Assembly: GCA_018241965.1 (NCBI GenBank)
Contig: JAFECS010000012.1
Span: forward strand, 20,294 to 84,293
Origin: Pseudomonadota bacterium
Lineage (GTDB): Bacteria > Pseudomonadota > Gammaproteobacteria > Berkiellales > Berkiellaceae
Reading direction: 5' to 3'
Length of the DNA stretch: 64,000 nucleotides
The notes beneath the pieces are model-generated. The model did no database searches and had not been told where the DNA came from. It was given only the letters and a program-made list of their open reading frames with translations. Both the position numbers and the translations under genes were made by a program. Shown piece after piece: positions 23,857-33,838 of this stretch (position 1 is the first letter of the stretch; every line of letters starts with the position of its first letter).

Positions 23857-25944
23857 TTATGCTTGAGCGTAGTCTGCTTTCACATTCCATTTTTGACAAA
23901 TGCGGCTCAACGCCGTTTCAGAGAAATCTTTTAAATGTGCTTCCCACTCTGACAGTAGCTCAAAATACGCTTTATCGCGTTTAAAATCAGCCACTTTAAA
24001 TTGCAGCTCACCTGTTTGACGTACTCCCAATACTTCACCGGGACCACGCAAGGTGAGATCTTCTTCTGCAATCACAAAGCCATCTTGCGTTTGACGCATG
24101 ATTTTTAAGCGCGCTTGTGCCATTTCACTTAAGGGAGATTGGTATAAAAGAATACAAAAACTGGCCTCACTACCCCGACCAACGCGGCCACGCAACTGAT
24201 GCAATTGCGCCAAGCCTAAGCGCTCTGGGTTTTCAATGACCATTAATGTGGCATTGGGGACGTTCACCCCCACTTCAATCACGGTAGTAGCCACTAAAAC
24301 AGAAATTTCATTGCGATAAAAAGCTTGCATAATACTTTCTTTTTCGCTTGTCTCCATTTTGCCATGGATGAGGCCAACTTTATAAGGAAGTGCCTCTTGC
24401 AGCGCAATTTGCGTGCTTTGTGCCGCTTGGCACTGTAATGTTTCGGATTCTTCAATTAAAGTGCAAACCCAATAAGCTTGCTGTTTCTTGGCACAAATGG
24501 ATTTTAATTTGTCGATGACTTCTTCTTTGCGTTTTTGACCCACCGTTAAAGTGGTGATAGGTTGACGATTTGGGGGTAAGCTATCGATAATTGAAATGTC
24601 CAGATGTGCATAATGACTCATGGCTAAGGTGCGCGGAATAGGGGTTGCTGTCATGATAAGTTGATGCGGCGTATTAGCATTAATGGCCGCTTGGCCTTTA
24701 ATATGTAAGGCTAATCGTTGATGCACACCAAAGCGATGTTGCTCGTCAATAATAACTAACCCAAGCTCCTTAAACTGAACATTATCTTGAAACAAAGCAT
24801 GCGTTCCAATCACCACCTGTGTTAAACCGAGCGCGATGTTTTCTAAAATATCTCGTTTTTCTTTTGCTTTAAGCTTTCCGCTTAGCATTTGGCAACGATA
24901 CCCAAATTTTTCAAACCACGCTTTAAAATGGGCAAGATGTTGCTCAGCTAAAATTTCTGTCGGTGCCATGATGGCCACTTGCGTTGAATTATCGAGCGCT
25001 GCTAATGCTGCAATCGCCGCCACAACCGTTTTTCCCGATCCAACATCCCCTTGCACTAATCTGAGCATAGGCGTTTGTTGTTTGAGATCTTCGTGAATTT
25101 GCGCACAGACTTTTTGTTGCGCCATCGTGAGCTCAAATGGCAGTTCCTTAATAAAAGCATGTAAAAGGCTGTCTGAAACTTTCAACGCTTTAGCCGTTTT
25201 TGCCTTGGCAACGCCTTTTAGCTTTTTCAAACTAATATAATGTGAATAAAGCTCTTCACTGATTAATCGAAGATAGGCTGGGTGTTGGCGCGATATTAAA
25301 GCCTCAATATTTTCATCAGCTTTTGGTTGATGAATCGTCGTCAGCGCTTGTAACCACGGTAACATAGGCAAACATGGCGATAAAGCATCGGCAAAATGAT
25401 CCTTTTGGGTAAGGTATTGTTGATACGTTGCCAACAACGACGAGATTGTTCGTCTTAACCAGGCCTGACTTAAGCCGGCAACAACCGGATATACCCCTGT
25501 AAGATGCTGTGGCAATGGTTTATCCTGGGTAATGATTTCGCATTCTGGATGAATTATCACATAGCCATATTGATTCGCTTTTACCTGGCCAAAACATCGC
25601 AATGTTGTGTCTTTAACCCAACTCTTTTGCATATTGGGATGAAAATTAAAAAATAATAAAGAAATAACGCCAGTTTGATCAGTCAGCGTAATGTTGGCCC
25701 TTTTTTTGCGTTTGCCTTCCAATTTAACATTAATAATTTTGCCTTGAATAACAACACTTTGCTCTATCTGAAGTGCTTTGATGGGCGTAAGCTGTGTTCT
25801 ATTTTCATAACGATAGGGGCAATGCAATAACAAATCGCCAATGCAGTGAATATTTAGTTGCGCTAATTTTTCGGCTATTTTACTTCCAACGCCTTTGAGG
25901 TTGCTTATGGGGGCAAACCAATCAAAACTATTTACCGCGGACAA
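23857..25944 (-). CDS. recG: ATP-dependent DNA helicase RecG
   Basis: This encodes 695 residues, the usual RecG length. An N-terminal wedge/OB region (KLEGKRKKRANITLTDQTG) precedes the helicase core with Walker A GDVGSGKTVVA (about 298), DEQH motif VIIDEQHRFG (about 398), TATPIPRT and the C-terminal GRVGRG motif. It remodels stalled replication forks and Holliday junctions. It begins with TTG and overlaps spoT by 17 bases; no better in-frame start exists. The order gmk-rpoZ-spoT-recG matches E. coli except that trmH is missing. Confidence 0.95.
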   Translation of the reverse strand: MSAVNSFDWFAPISNLKGVGSKIAEKLAQLNIHCIGDLLLHCPYRYENRTQLTPIKALQIEQSVVIQGKIINVKLEGKRKKRANITLTDQTGVISLLFFNFHPNMQKSWVKDTTLRCFGQVKANQYGYVIIHPECEIITQDKPLPQHLTGVYPVVAGLSQAWLRRTISSLLATYQQYLTQKDHFADALSPCLPMLPWLQALTTIHQPKADENIEALISRQHPAYLRLISEELYSHYISLKKLKGVAKAKTAKALKVSDSLLHAFIKELPFELTMAQQKVCAQIHEDLKQQTPMLRLVQGDVGSGKTVVAAIAALAALDNSTQVAIMAPTEILAEQHLAHFKAWFEKFGYRCQMLSGKLKAKEKRDILENIALGLTQVVIGTHALFQDNVQFKELGLVIIDEQHRFGVHQRLALHIKGQAAINANTPHQLIMTATPIPRTLAMSHYAHLDISIIDSLPPNRQPITTLTVGQKRKEEVIDKLKSICAKKQQAYWVCTLIEESETLQCQAAQSTQIALQEALPYKVGLIHGKMETSEKESIMQAFYRNEISVLVATTVIEVGVNVPNATLMVIENPERLGLAQLHQLRGRVGRGSEASFCILLYQSPLSEMAQARLKIMRQTQDGFVIAEEDLTLRGPGEVLGVRQTGELQFKVADFKRDKAYFELLSEWEAHLKDFSETALSRICQKWNVKADYAQA

Positions 25945-28042
25945 TACGAGTTACCTCAGATACAGTACGCAAGCGACGCATGGTTCTTGCTAAATGGGAA
26001 CGATTGTTTACCCCAACAACAAATTTTACTGTATTGTGCCTACCATCTCGTTCATCGACATGCACATTGATAATATTAGCATTAGAATCTGCAATGGCAG
26101 CAGCCAAGTGGGCCAATACGCCTCTGCCATTAAGCACATCCACAATAATTGGCACTGGGAAATCCCCAACCACGCTTTCTTCCCATTTTACGTTAATACA
26201 TTGATTGGAAGTTCTCTTTAATTTGGCTACTTTAGGGCATTTTTCCCGGTGAATAACAATGCCTTGTCCCATGTTTAATTGTCCAACAACAAGATCTCCT
26301 GGAATGGGATAACAACATTTGGCGTAATTAACCACTAATCCTTCGGTGCCTTGAATCATCAAGACGCCTTGCTTTTTGGGCGTTAAATTCTCGGGGGCTT
26401 TTTGCTCTTGATAAGTCATGATGCGCTCTGCCACTAAGGGAGCCATACGTTTACCTAAGCCTACTTCTTCATAAAGCTCATCGAGGGAATGAAGGCTAAA
26501 ATCCTTAACAATGGAGTGCCAATTTTTACTACTAATACTGTCTAGGCTGACATTCACTTGCGCTAAAGCACTTTGAATTAAGCGTTTACCCAAAGCTTGA
26601 GATTCTGAGCACTGTTGACTCTTTAGCCAATGACGGATATTGCTTCTGGCTTTGCCTGTCACAGCAAAAGATAACCAAGCTGGATTGGGATGAGCACCCT
26701 TGGCGGTGATGATCTCTACCGTTTGCGCATTACGCAAACGCGTAGAAAGTGGCGCTAATCGTCTGTCGATTTTACAACCTACACAAGCATTACCTATATC
26801 GGTATGCACAAGATAAGCAAAATCAACCGGCGTTGCTCCTTGGGGTAAAGAAAGAATGCTCCCTTTTGGCGTAAATACATACACAGCATCTGAAAAAAGA
26901 TCTATTTTAACATTTTCAATAAACTCAAGAGAATTGCCCGTATTTTTTTGGATTTCCAGCAATCCTTTTAACCATTCACGTGTGTGAATATGAGCCGTTT
27001 CTGTTTCAGCAGTTTTATACACCCAATGTGAAGCCACGCCATTTTCAGCCAACTCTTCCATTTCTTCGGTGCGAATTTGCACTTCAATAGGCACACCATG
27101 AGGCCCAATTAAGGTGGTATGTAAAGATTGATAGCCGTTCGTTTTAGGAATTGCGATATAATCTTTAAAACGTCTGGCAATAGGCCTGTAAGTATTATGA
27201 ACCACGCCCAATGCCAAATAACAATCTTCGGATTTTTTAACAATGATACGAAATGCATAAACATCCATAACTTCCGACAAAGAAAGGCGTTTTTTATGCA
27301 TTTTATTATATAAACTATATAGGTGCTTTTCTCTGCCCCATACTGAGCATTCTTTGATGCCTTTATCATGAAGGCGTTTGCGGATCTCTTTTTCAATCGT
27401 TCTAATTAATGCTTTACGATTTCCCCTGGCGCGACGCACTGATTCTTTTAGTACACGATATCGAAGCGGATACAGCGCGGCAAAGCCTAAATCTTCGAAC
27501 TCCACCCGCATGTGGTTCATCCCTAACCGATAGGCAATGGGCGCGTAAATTTCTAACGTTTCAAGGGCTATGCGCCTTCTTTTTTCGGTAGGCATTGCTC
27601 CCAAGGTGCGCATATTGTGTAATCTATCGGCAAGTTTAATTAAGATAACGCGAATATCTTGCGCCATGGCAAGCATCATCTTACGAAAATTTTCAGCTTG
27701 CGCTTGCTCTTTGCTTTCGAAAGTAATTTGTTTTAATTTACTCACCCCATCCACTAATTCAGCCACTTTTTCGCCAAATCGCTTAGCAATCATGCTTTTA
27801 TCAATGGACGTATCTTCGATAACATCATGAAGCATAGCAGCCATGATGCATTGGTGATCCATGTGCATGCCTGCCAAAATTCTGGCAACTTCAACAGGAT
27901 GCGAAATGTAAGGTTCGCCAGTATAACGTTTTTGACCTTCATGGGCTTTTGCTGCCGTCATGTAGGCTTGCGTTATGGCTTCAACTTGCTCTTGCGTTAA
28001 ATATAAAGCCAGTTGATCTCGCAAATCAGTAAAATCAAACAC
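25928..28042 (-). CDS. spoT: Bifunctional (p)ppGpp synthetase/hydrolase SpoT
   Basis: This encodes 704 residues. AGGGG precedes a GTG start. The hydrolase HD motif MLHDVIEDT (about 69-77) is intact, so the enzyme can degrade (p)ppGpp. The synthetase domain keeps the nucleotide-binding segment IAIPKTNGYQSLHTT (about 295-309). A TGS domain (VFTPKGSILSLPQGATPVDFAY) and a C-terminal ACT domain follow, giving the normal SpoT layout. It controls the stringent response at the ribosome and in response to lipid or carbon stress. It lies in one operon with yicC, gmk, rpoZ and recG. Confidence 0.96.
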   Translation of the reverse strand: MFDFTDLRDQLALYLTQEQVEAITQAYMTAAKAHEGQKRYTGEPYISHPVEVARILAGMHMDHQCIMAAMLHDVIEDTSIDKSMIAKRFGEKVAELVDGVSKLKQITFESKEQAQAENFRKMMLAMAQDIRVILIKLADRLHNMRTLGAMPTEKRRRIALETLEIYAPIAYRLGMNHMRVEFEDLGFAALYPLRYRVLKESVRRARGNRKALIRTIEKEIRKRLHDKGIKECSVWGREKHLYSLYNKMHKKRLSLSEVMDVYAFRIIVKKSEDCYLALGVVHNTYRPIARRFKDYIAIPKTNGYQSLHTTLIGPHGVPIEVQIRTEEMEELAENGVASHWVYKTAETETAHIHTREWLKGLLEIQKNTGNSLEFIENVKIDLFSDAVYVFTPKGSILSLPQGATPVDFAYLVHTDIGNACVGCKIDRRLAPLSTRLRNAQTVEIITAKGAHPNPAWLSFAVTGKARSNIRHWLKSQQCSESQALGKRLIQSALAQVNVSLDSISSKNWHSIVKDFSLHSLDELYEEVGLGKRMAPLVAERIMTYQEQKAPENLTPKKQGVLMIQGTEGLVVNYAKCCYPIPGDLVVGQLNMGQGIVIHREKCPKVAKLKRTSNQCINVKWEESVVGDFPVPIIVDVLNGRGVLAHLAAAIADSNANIINVHVDERDGRHNTVKFVVGVNNRSHLARTMRRLRTVSEVTRIVRGK

Positions 28043-28062
28043 TGGCTACCCCTAAGAAGTTT

Positions 28063-28272
28063 TTAACTATCAGCTTCAGTTAAAATAGTGCGTGTCACAT
28101 ATCCACCAGCTATTTCACGTAAAGCAACTACCGTTGATTTATCATTTTGCCAAGGAACCATAGGCTCTTGACCCGTCATGGCTAATTGTCTGGCACGCTT
28201 GGTGGCAACCAATACTAACTCAAAGCGATTTTCAACATGATCTAAACAATCTTCTACCGTGATACGAGCCAT
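28063..28272 (-). CDS. rpoZ: RNA polymerase omega subunit
   Basis: This encodes 69 residues, shorter than the 91 of E. coli because the C-terminal tail is missing. [20 protein letters not shown] and [17 protein letters not shown] match the conserved core. GGAGAAAG precedes the ATG. Omega helps assemble RNA polymerase and forms part of one ppGpp-binding site, which fits its place just before spoT. Confidence 0.95.
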   Translation of the reverse strand: MARITVEDCLDHVENRFELVLVATKRARQLAMTGQEPMVPWQNDKSTVVALREIAGGYVTRTILTEADS

Positions 28273-28348
28273 TTGTCTTTCTCCTATGGTTTCTATAAGT
28301 AATATGTTAACTCACTTCGTACAATTACACCAGTGTGTTTTCACGAAT

Positions 28349-28957
28349 TCAATTAAAGGTTTCAAGTAAATCTTTATACCGTATTTTTTGTCTTGCTGTG
28401 CGCAATCTTTGTGCTTTAAAAATGTTCACTAAATCTTCTAAAGCAAGTTCAAAATTATCATTCACCACAAGATAATCATATTCATGACAATGAGAAATCT
28501 CTGCACTTGCTTTACTCATGCGCGATGCTATTACCTCATCACTATCTTGCTTACGTGCCATGAGACGTTCTAGTAATGCTTCTTTAGACGGCGGCACAAT
28601 AAAAATGCTCACACATTCCATTTGAGCCTTAACATGGTTTGCCCCTTGCCAATCAATTTCTAGAATGACATCCCTTCCTGCTTCTAATTCTTTAAGCACC
28701 CATTCTTTTGATGTGCCATAAAAGTTGTTAAAAACATTAGCAGATTCTAAAAAATAATCGTTTTGCTGATATTTTTTAAATTGCGCTTCGGATACAAAAA
28801 AATAATTTACCCCATCCACTTCACCCATTCTGGGCGCACGTGTTGTATGCGAGACAGAAACTTTAACATGCGATAATTTTTCTAATAATGCAGCAACCAA
28901 AGACGTTTTTCCGCCACCTGATGGCGCAGAAATAATAAATAATGTCCCCAGCATCAT
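28349..28957 (-). CDS. gmk: Guanylate kinase
   Basis: This encodes 202 residues. The P-loop SAPSGGGKTSLV lies at about 10-21. VSHTTRAPRMGEVDGVNYFF is the GMP-binding motif, and ILEIDWQGA is the Walker B region. It phosphorylates GMP to GDP, feeding GTP and ppGpp synthesis. The ATG lies 3 bases after the yicC stop, so translation is probably coupled. Confidence 0.96.
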   Translation of the reverse strand: MMLGTLFIISAPSGGGKTSLVAALLEKLSHVKVSVSHTTRAPRMGEVDGVNYFFVSEAQFKKYQQNDYFLESANVFNNFYGTSKEWVLKELEAGRDVILEIDWQGANHVKAQMECVSIFIVPPSKEALLERLMARKQDSDEVIASRMSKASAEISHCHEYDYLVVNDNFELALEDLVNIFKAQRLRTARQKIRYKDLLETFN

Positions 28958-28960
28958 GAT

Positions 28961-29827
28961 TTACTCCACATTTTGGATCTGCTCACGCATCTGCTCAATG
29001 AGTACTTTCAGCTCAATAGCTGCACTGGTAATACCACCGTCTTGAGATTTAGCTGCTAATGTATTCGCTTCACGATTCATTTCTTGCATTAAAAAATCAA
29101 GTCGTCGACCCATGGCACCTTTTTCATTTAAGGCACGTGCCACCTCTTGCGTATGAGTAGATAAACGCCCGATTTCTTCTTCTACATCAATACGCTGAGC
29201 AAATAACAAGAGTTCTTGTTCTAAACGTTGTGGGTCTAATGAGGCTTGAACATCGGCTAATTTTTGCATTAACTTTTGCTTTTGTGCTTGTAAGCATAGG
29301 GGCAGACGTTCTTTCACCAGCGCAACATGGGATAACACCTGATTTAATTTATCTTTAATAAAGTGCGCTAGCTGTTGACCTTCACGTTTTCTGGTTTGGA
29401 CTAAATCCGAAAAGGCTTCTTCTAGTAGGTTTGTTAAAGGACCTTTTAACGCAGAAAGATCGCGCGTTTGAGAGGTGAGCACTTCGGGAAAGCGTAAAAT
29501 TTCCATTGATTTAACAGTAGGCGTTACCCCAGGATGTTCTGCGACTGCATGACAACTAGACACAAGTTGCTTAACTAAATCCATGTTTATTTGTAATTTC
29601 GGTGCTGTTTCATGACTTGGAAAAAAGCTTAGATAGCACTCAACTTTGCCACGAGAGACATAATTCCCCGCAAGGGAACGCCATTCATTTTCCCACTCAC
29701 GAAAACCTTCTGGCATTTTAAACGTTAAGTCCAAATACCGATGATTAACCGACCGCAACTCCCATGTTGCTTGCCCCCACGGTTGAGAAAGGGCTCGTCT
29801 ACCATAGGCGGTCATACTAGCAATCAT
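28961..29827 (-). CDS. yicC: YicC family endoribonuclease/stress protein
   Basis: This encodes 288 residues. The N-terminal MIASMTAYGR and LRSVNHRYLDLTFKMPE and the C-terminal RRLDFLMQEMNREANTLAAKSQD are family signatures. In E. coli YicC has been linked to RNA turnover and stationary-phase survival. It heads the yicC-gmk-rpoZ-spoT-recG run and is divergent from rph, the usual gammaproteobacterial arrangement; the 145-bp gap between them holds both promoters. Confidence 0.92.
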   Translation of the reverse strand: MIASMTAYGRRALSQPWGQATWELRSVNHRYLDLTFKMPEGFREWENEWRSLAGNYVSRGKVECYLSFFPSHETAPKLQINMDLVKQLVSSCHAVAEHPGVTPTVKSMEILRFPEVLTSQTRDLSALKGPLTNLLEEAFSDLVQTRKREGQQLAHFIKDKLNQVLSHVALVKERLPLCLQAQKQKLMQKLADVQASLDPQRLEQELLLFAQRIDVEEEIGRLSTHTQEVARALNEKGAMGRRLDFLMQEMNREANTLAAKSQDGGITSAAIELKVLIEQMREQIQNVE

Positions 29828-29972
29828 TCAAAGCGACTCCTTTCTTTAGATGGATTTCGGTAAAATAAGTTATAAAACATACACATCAGTGCTAATTACT
29901 TCGCTAATGCAGACATTACAGAATATAATAGCTGCTCTTTTTTTTCCTTAGAAATATTTAGAAGGTGCATAA

Positions 29973-30689
29973 ATGCGTCCCTCAGCCAGAAAGAGCGATG
30001 AACTCAGAGAAATCAAATTGACGCGCAATTATATCAAACACCCAGAGGGATCTGTGCTGGTAGAATATGGGGATACCAAGGTGATTTGTAATGCCTCTGT
30101 GGTGCAAGGCGTACCCCGCTTTTTAAAAGGCACCGGCAAAGGCTGGGTAACTGCTGAATACAGCATGCTACCCCGCTCTACCACCGAAAGGATGATGCGC
30201 GATATTGTAAAGGGCTCCCCTTCCAGTCGCTCTCAAGAAATTCAACGTTTTATTGGTCGTGCTTTACGCTCCTGCGTACATTTGGATGCCCTTGGCGAAA
30301 ATACCATTACTATCGATTGTGATGTCATCCAAGCCGATGGTGGCACTCGCACTGCCAGTGTTACGGGAAGCTGCGTGGCCTTGGTTGAAGCTTTCAGATG
30401 GATGGAAAAAAGAAAGCTCGTTAAAAAATTCCCTCTCCGACATCTGGTCGCTGCTGTATCTGTGGGCATTTATAACCAAGAAGCTGTTTTAGATTTAGAT
30501 TACGCCGAAGACGCCAATGCTGAAACTGATATGAATGTGGTCATGACCCAACAAGGCGAGTTTATTGAAGTACAAGGCACCGCTGAAGGCAAAGCCTTTC
30601 ATTTAAATGAATTAAACAGCATGTTGGCACTTGCTCAAAAAGGCATTCAGGAATTAATTACCAAGCAAAAGCGACTTTTAGACTTATAA
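29973..30689 (+). CDS. rph: Ribonuclease PH
   Basis: This encodes 238 residues, the usual length. [19 protein letters not shown] opens the protein; [18 protein letters not shown] and [19 protein letters not shown] hold the phosphate-binding and catalytic residues, and the C-terminal [11 protein letters not shown] segment is present. It trims the 3' ends of tRNA precursors using phosphate. It is complete, unlike the frameshifted rph of E. coli K-12. Confidence 0.96.
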   Translation: MRPSARKSDELREIKLTRNYIKHPEGSVLVEYGDTKVICNASVVQGVPRFLKGTGKGWVTAEYSMLPRSTTERMMRDIVKGSPSSRSQEIQRFIGRALRSCVHLDALGENTITIDCDVIQADGGTRTASVTGSCVALVEAFRWMEKRKLVKKFPLRHLVAAVSVGIYNQEAVLDLDYAEDANAETDMNVVMTQQGEFIEVQGTAEGKAFHLNELNSMLALAQKGIQELITKQKRLLDL

Positions 30690-30899
30690 TTATTCCAACT
30701 TCTTGCGAATGCTTGCATCGACTTGTGCTTCAAGTGCTTCTTGCTCAGGACTTCTTTGCCAATTTTTGGTGATTGCTTTGCAGGAAAATAACAAAAGGGG
30801 TGGCACTAAACTGGCTACGGCTATTAAACAACCTGTTGCTGCCACCACTGCTTTCTCACTAGGCTCTGCAACAAGTAACTTTCCTAAAAGATCAAGCAT
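30690..30899 (-). CDS. Small single-span membrane protein, unknown
   Basis: This encodes 69 residues; AGGTGG lies 5 bases before the ATG. One hydrophobic helix (about 19-42, VAATGCLIAVASLVPPLLLFS) is followed by a charged tail (KNWQRSPEQEALEAQVDASIRKKLE). Its stop codon directly abuts the convergent rph stop. It lies 14 bases after xth and may be cotranscribed with it. I recognise no family. Confidence 0.55.
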   Translation of the reverse strand: MLDLLGKLLVAEPSEKAVVAATGCLIAVASLVPPLLLFSCKAITKNWQRSPEQEALEAQVDASIRKKLE

Positions 30900-30913
30900 A
30901 CTACCACCTGCAT

Positions 30914-31681
30914 CTAGATATCATAATCAATAATTAAAGGCGCATGATCGGAAAATTTTTCATCTTTATAAATAGCCACTTTTTTAATGGCTTTTTTAAG
31001 ATCCGGCGTTACCACTTGGTAATCGATTCTCCACCCTACATTGTTTGCCCATGCTTGTCCGCGGTGTGACCACCAAGTATATTGCTCAGGCTCTTGGTTT
31101 AGTACTCTAAAGGCATCTACAAAGCCCTTTTTATCAAACACAGTATCTAACCAGGCTCTTTCTTCAGGCAAAAACCCTGAATTTTTTTGATTGGTTTTCC
31201 AATTTTTTAAATCAATATTTTTGTGAGCAATATTCCAATCACCACATAAAATGGTGGGACGTTTGGAATGCAAAACTTTTTCCATGAGCACTAAATACTT
31301 ATCTAAAAAGTGATATTTAAGTTTTTGGCGCTCCTCACCACTGGTGCCTGAGGGAAAATAAATGGAGGCAACAACCAGGGGGCCAAATTCCACATGAATA
31401 TATCGACCTTCATCATCGGCCAACGCAAAACCTAATTTCTCTACCACTTTAGTAGGTTCTTTTTTAGTGAATATGCCTACGCCACTGTAACCACTTTTTT
31501 GGGCATGACAATAATAACTATGGTAGCCTGGCAATTGAAAGTCTGTGCTTTCCAAGACTTTGTCTGAAGCGCGCACTTCTTGCAAGCAAATCACATCGGC
31601 ATTTTGTTTAGCCAACCACGCAAAGGCACCTTTGCTGGCCGCTGATCGAATTCCATTTACATTAAAGCTAATAATTCGCAT
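30914..31681 (-). CDS. xthA: Exodeoxyribonuclease III
   Basis: This encodes 255 residues of the AP endonuclease family. Catalytic motifs are visible: FNVNGIRSA (Asn7), CLQEVRA (Glu34), CGDWNIAH (Asp/Asn near 151-153) and FSDHAPLI (Asp/His near the end). GGGAG precedes the ATG. It cuts DNA at abasic sites and removes 3' blocking groups in base-excision repair. Confidence 0.94.
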   Translation of the reverse strand: MRIISFNVNGIRSAASKGAFAWLAKQNADVICLQEVRASDKVLESTDFQLPGYHSYYCHAQKSGYSGVGIFTKKEPTKVVEKLGFALADDEGRYIHVEFGPLVVASIYFPSGTSGEERQKLKYHFLDKYLVLMEKVLHSKRPTILCGDWNIAHKNIDLKNWKTNQKNSGFLPEERAWLDTVFDKKGFVDAFRVLNQEPEQYTWWSHRGQAWANNVGWRIDYQVVTPDLKKAIKKVAIYKDEKFSDHAPLIIDYDI

Positions 31682-31750
31682 AATTCTCCCGTCTTTTTGC
31701 CCGTATATGTTACAATCTTTGGCATTATTTCACCAGATGAGCAATGCCCC

Positions 31751-32395
31751 ATGGAACAATATCAAAAATCATTTATTGAACTTGCCTTGAAACATCAAGC
31801 CTTACGCTTTGGTGAATTTACCTTGAAATCAGGTAGGATCAGCCCTTATTTTTTCAATGTCGGGCAACTTAATTCAGGTCAGATCTTAAAGGCCATAGGT
31901 GAATCTTATGCTGGTGCAATAAAACAAGCTGCATTTAGCTTCGATGTGCTTTTTGGCCCCGCTTATAAAGGGATCCCACTTGCTTGCGCAACGGCTATCG
32001 CGTTAAGCGCGCAATATAACCAAGATGTGCCTTATTGCTTTGATAGAAAAGAAGCCAAAGATCATGGCGAAGGCGGAATGATTATTGGTGCCCCCTTAAA
32101 AGGTCGTGTATTAATCATCGACGATGTTATCACTGCCGGTACAGCAATTCGGGGATCTTTTGAACTCTTTAAGCAACATGATGCCAAAGCTTGCGGCATC
32201 GTTGTAGCCCTAGATAGACAAGAAAGAGGACAAGGACAGCTTTCTGCGATAGAGGAAATTCAGCAAATCTACCATACCCCTGTCAAAGCGATCATTACTT
32301 TTAGTGACATTATGGAATATGTTGAAAAAGAACCCGAATTTAAAGCCTTTATTAAGCCAATGGCAGATTATCGCGCGCAATACGGATGTAAATAG
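31751..32395 (+). CDS. pyrE: Orotate phosphoribosyltransferase
   Basis: This encodes 214 residues from the ATG at 31751, matching the 213 of E. coli PyrE. GEFTLKSGRISPYFFNVGQ is the N-terminal orotate-binding motif, and VLIIDDVITAGTAIR (about 119-133) is the PRPP loop. The DRKEAKDHGEGG segment is the flexible catalytic loop. It makes orotidine 5'-phosphate in pyrimidine synthesis. It is divergent from xth. Confidence 0.95.
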   Translation: MEQYQKSFIELALKHQALRFGEFTLKSGRISPYFFNVGQLNSGQILKAIGESYAGAIKQAAFSFDVLFGPAYKGIPLACATAIALSAQYNQDVPYCFDRKEAKDHGEGGMIIGAPLKGRVLIIDDVITAGTAIRGSFELFKQHDAKACGIVVALDRQERGQGQLSAIEEIQQIYHTPVKAIITFSDIMEYVEKEPEFKAFIKPMADYRAQYGCK

Positions 32396-32433
32396 CCTAT
32401 ACATAAAATAAGACTTTATATGGGCGAATGGTT

Positions 32434-33153
32434 ATGCGGAAAAACTGGATAAAAATATCGTTATGTTCAAGCCTTTTGGGACTTCTCCCTGTAGTGGGTT
32501 TTGCCGCAACAGAGACTCATTATTATTATCGCTACAAAGATACCGATGGGCATCAAGTGATTACCAGCACTTTGCCTTCGGATGTGGCTGATCAAGGTTA
32601 TGACATTATTAGCCCTCGTGGGAACGTTATTAAAACCGTTCAACCAGCAAAAACTAAAGAAGAGATCGCACAGGATGAAAAGGCATTAGAAGAGAAAAGA
32701 AAAGCTGATCTAAAAGAGATTGAGAATAAAAAACAAGCTGAAATTCAGGCCAAAAAGGACGACATTCTGCTCAAATCCTTCTCTAATGAAGACGATATTA
32801 TACGTTCCAGAGATGAAAAAATTGCCTCTATTGAAGTACTTGAGCAAATTATGCGTGAGAATATCACACGCTTAAATAAGCAACTTAAAGAAGCCAATGA
32901 ATCTAAAGCAACCTTTGTCCAAGCAGGACAAAAAATTCCCGACTCTTTAGAAAAAACAATAAGCGAGACGCAAAGGCAAATCAAAGACAATGAAGCCTTT
33001 ATTCAGCGTAAAACGATTGAGAAAGAAAACATCCATACAAAATATCAAGGGTTGATTGATAGATTTCATCAATTAAATAAGCATGAAAATCAACCGAGCG
33101 CTACTCCGACTCCAACGCCAACTTCTACTTCTGCTCCTAGCAAAGCGCCTTAA
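32434..33153 (+). CDS. Secreted DUF4124-type coiled-coil protein
   Basis: This encodes 239 residues from the ATG at 32434 (another ATG two codons earlier is equally possible). A signal peptide (LCSSLLGLLPVVGFAA) ends near residue 26. YYRYKDTDGHQVITSTLP with DVADQGYDIISPRG is the DUF4124 module, a short beta domain common in gammaproteobacterial envelope proteins. Residues about 75-210 form a long charged coiled coil, and the end is Pro/Thr/Ser-rich (SATPTPTPTSTS). It is probably periplasmic; its role is unknown. Confidence 0.75.
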   Translation: MRKNWIKISLCSSLLGLLPVVGFAATETHYYYRYKDTDGHQVITSTLPSDVADQGYDIISPRGNVIKTVQPAKTKEEIAQDEKALEEKRKADLKEIENKKQAEIQAKKDDILLKSFSNEDDIIRSRDEKIASIEVLEQIMRENITRLNKQLKEANESKATFVQAGQKIPDSLEKTISETQRQIKDNEAFIQRKTIEKENIHTKYQGLIDRFHQLNKHENQPSATPTPTPTSTSAPSKAP

Positions 33154-33838
33154 ATAAGGCGCTTGCGCCAATACGGAAGTGTTCTTTTGTGAGCCAAGCC
33201 TCTCCCAGCAGTTCTTTTACTTGATCAATATACGATTGCGCTTGCGCTACCGTTCTCACGCCACCTGAGACTTTGAGGCCAACTTGCCTACCAGATTGCC
33301 TGTGATAGTCTTTGATAGCCCCAATGATGCTCTTTGTTGCATCTAAAGTTGCACCCATCGCAACTTTTCCTGTTGACGTTTTAATAAAATCAGCGCCTTG
33401 CTCACAACAAATAATGCTCAAAGCATAAATGTCTTGCGCTTGTTTAATTTCGCCTGTTTCTAAAATCACTTTGAGTGTTTGGGTAGGTAACGCCTTACGA
33501 CAAAACCCAACAAATTGCGCAATCTGAGTAAAATCCTTACGCTGTAAAAAATCTTTATAGGGGATCACCACATCGATTTCATCTGCGCCTAATTGTTTTG
33601 CAAGATTAAGCTCTTCTATTACTTGCTCTTTAGTTTTGTTTGCTTGAGGAAAATTAACAGGAACCCCAAAAGCAATGGAATAATTTGCCAACAGGCTTTT
33701 GACAAAAGCCAAATCTCGCAAATAAACAAAAATGGCAGCAGGAGCCATCGGTGCTTTTTGAATAGCCTGACAAAGGCTTTCTAACGCCGCGTTATCTGTT
33801 TTGTCTTCAAGGTAAGTAACATCAAGCATGCTTAACAT
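33137..33838 (-). CDS. deoC: Deoxyribose-phosphate aldolase
   Basis: This encodes 233 residues. The Schiff-base lysine lies in FIKTSTGKVAMGAT (about 154-161), and the second lysine is in GLKVSGGVRT. DEIDVVIPYKDFL holds the proton-relay Asp. It cleaves deoxyribose 5-phosphate to acetaldehyde and glyceraldehyde 3-phosphate. Its ATG overlaps the algC stop as TAATG, so translation is coupled. Confidence 0.93.
   Translation of the reverse strand: MLSMLDVTYLEDKTDNAALESLCQAIQKAPMAPAAIFVYLRDLAFVKSLLANYSIAFGVPVNFPQANKTKEQVIEELNLAKQLGADEIDVVIPYKDFLQRKDFTQIAQFVGFCRKALPTQTLKVILETGEIKQAQDIYALSIICCEQGADFIKTSTGKVAMGATLDATKSIIGAIKDYHRQSGRQVGLKVSGGVRTVAQAQSYIDQVKELLGEAWLTKEHFRIGASALFKALC
33143..33164. terminator. 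Hairpin shared by two convergent genes
   Basis: AAGCGCCTTA, a 2-base loop and TAAGGCGCTT form a perfect stem over the stop codons of the DUF4124 gene and deoC. There is no real T-tract, so termination would be weak or bidirectional. Confidence 0.4.
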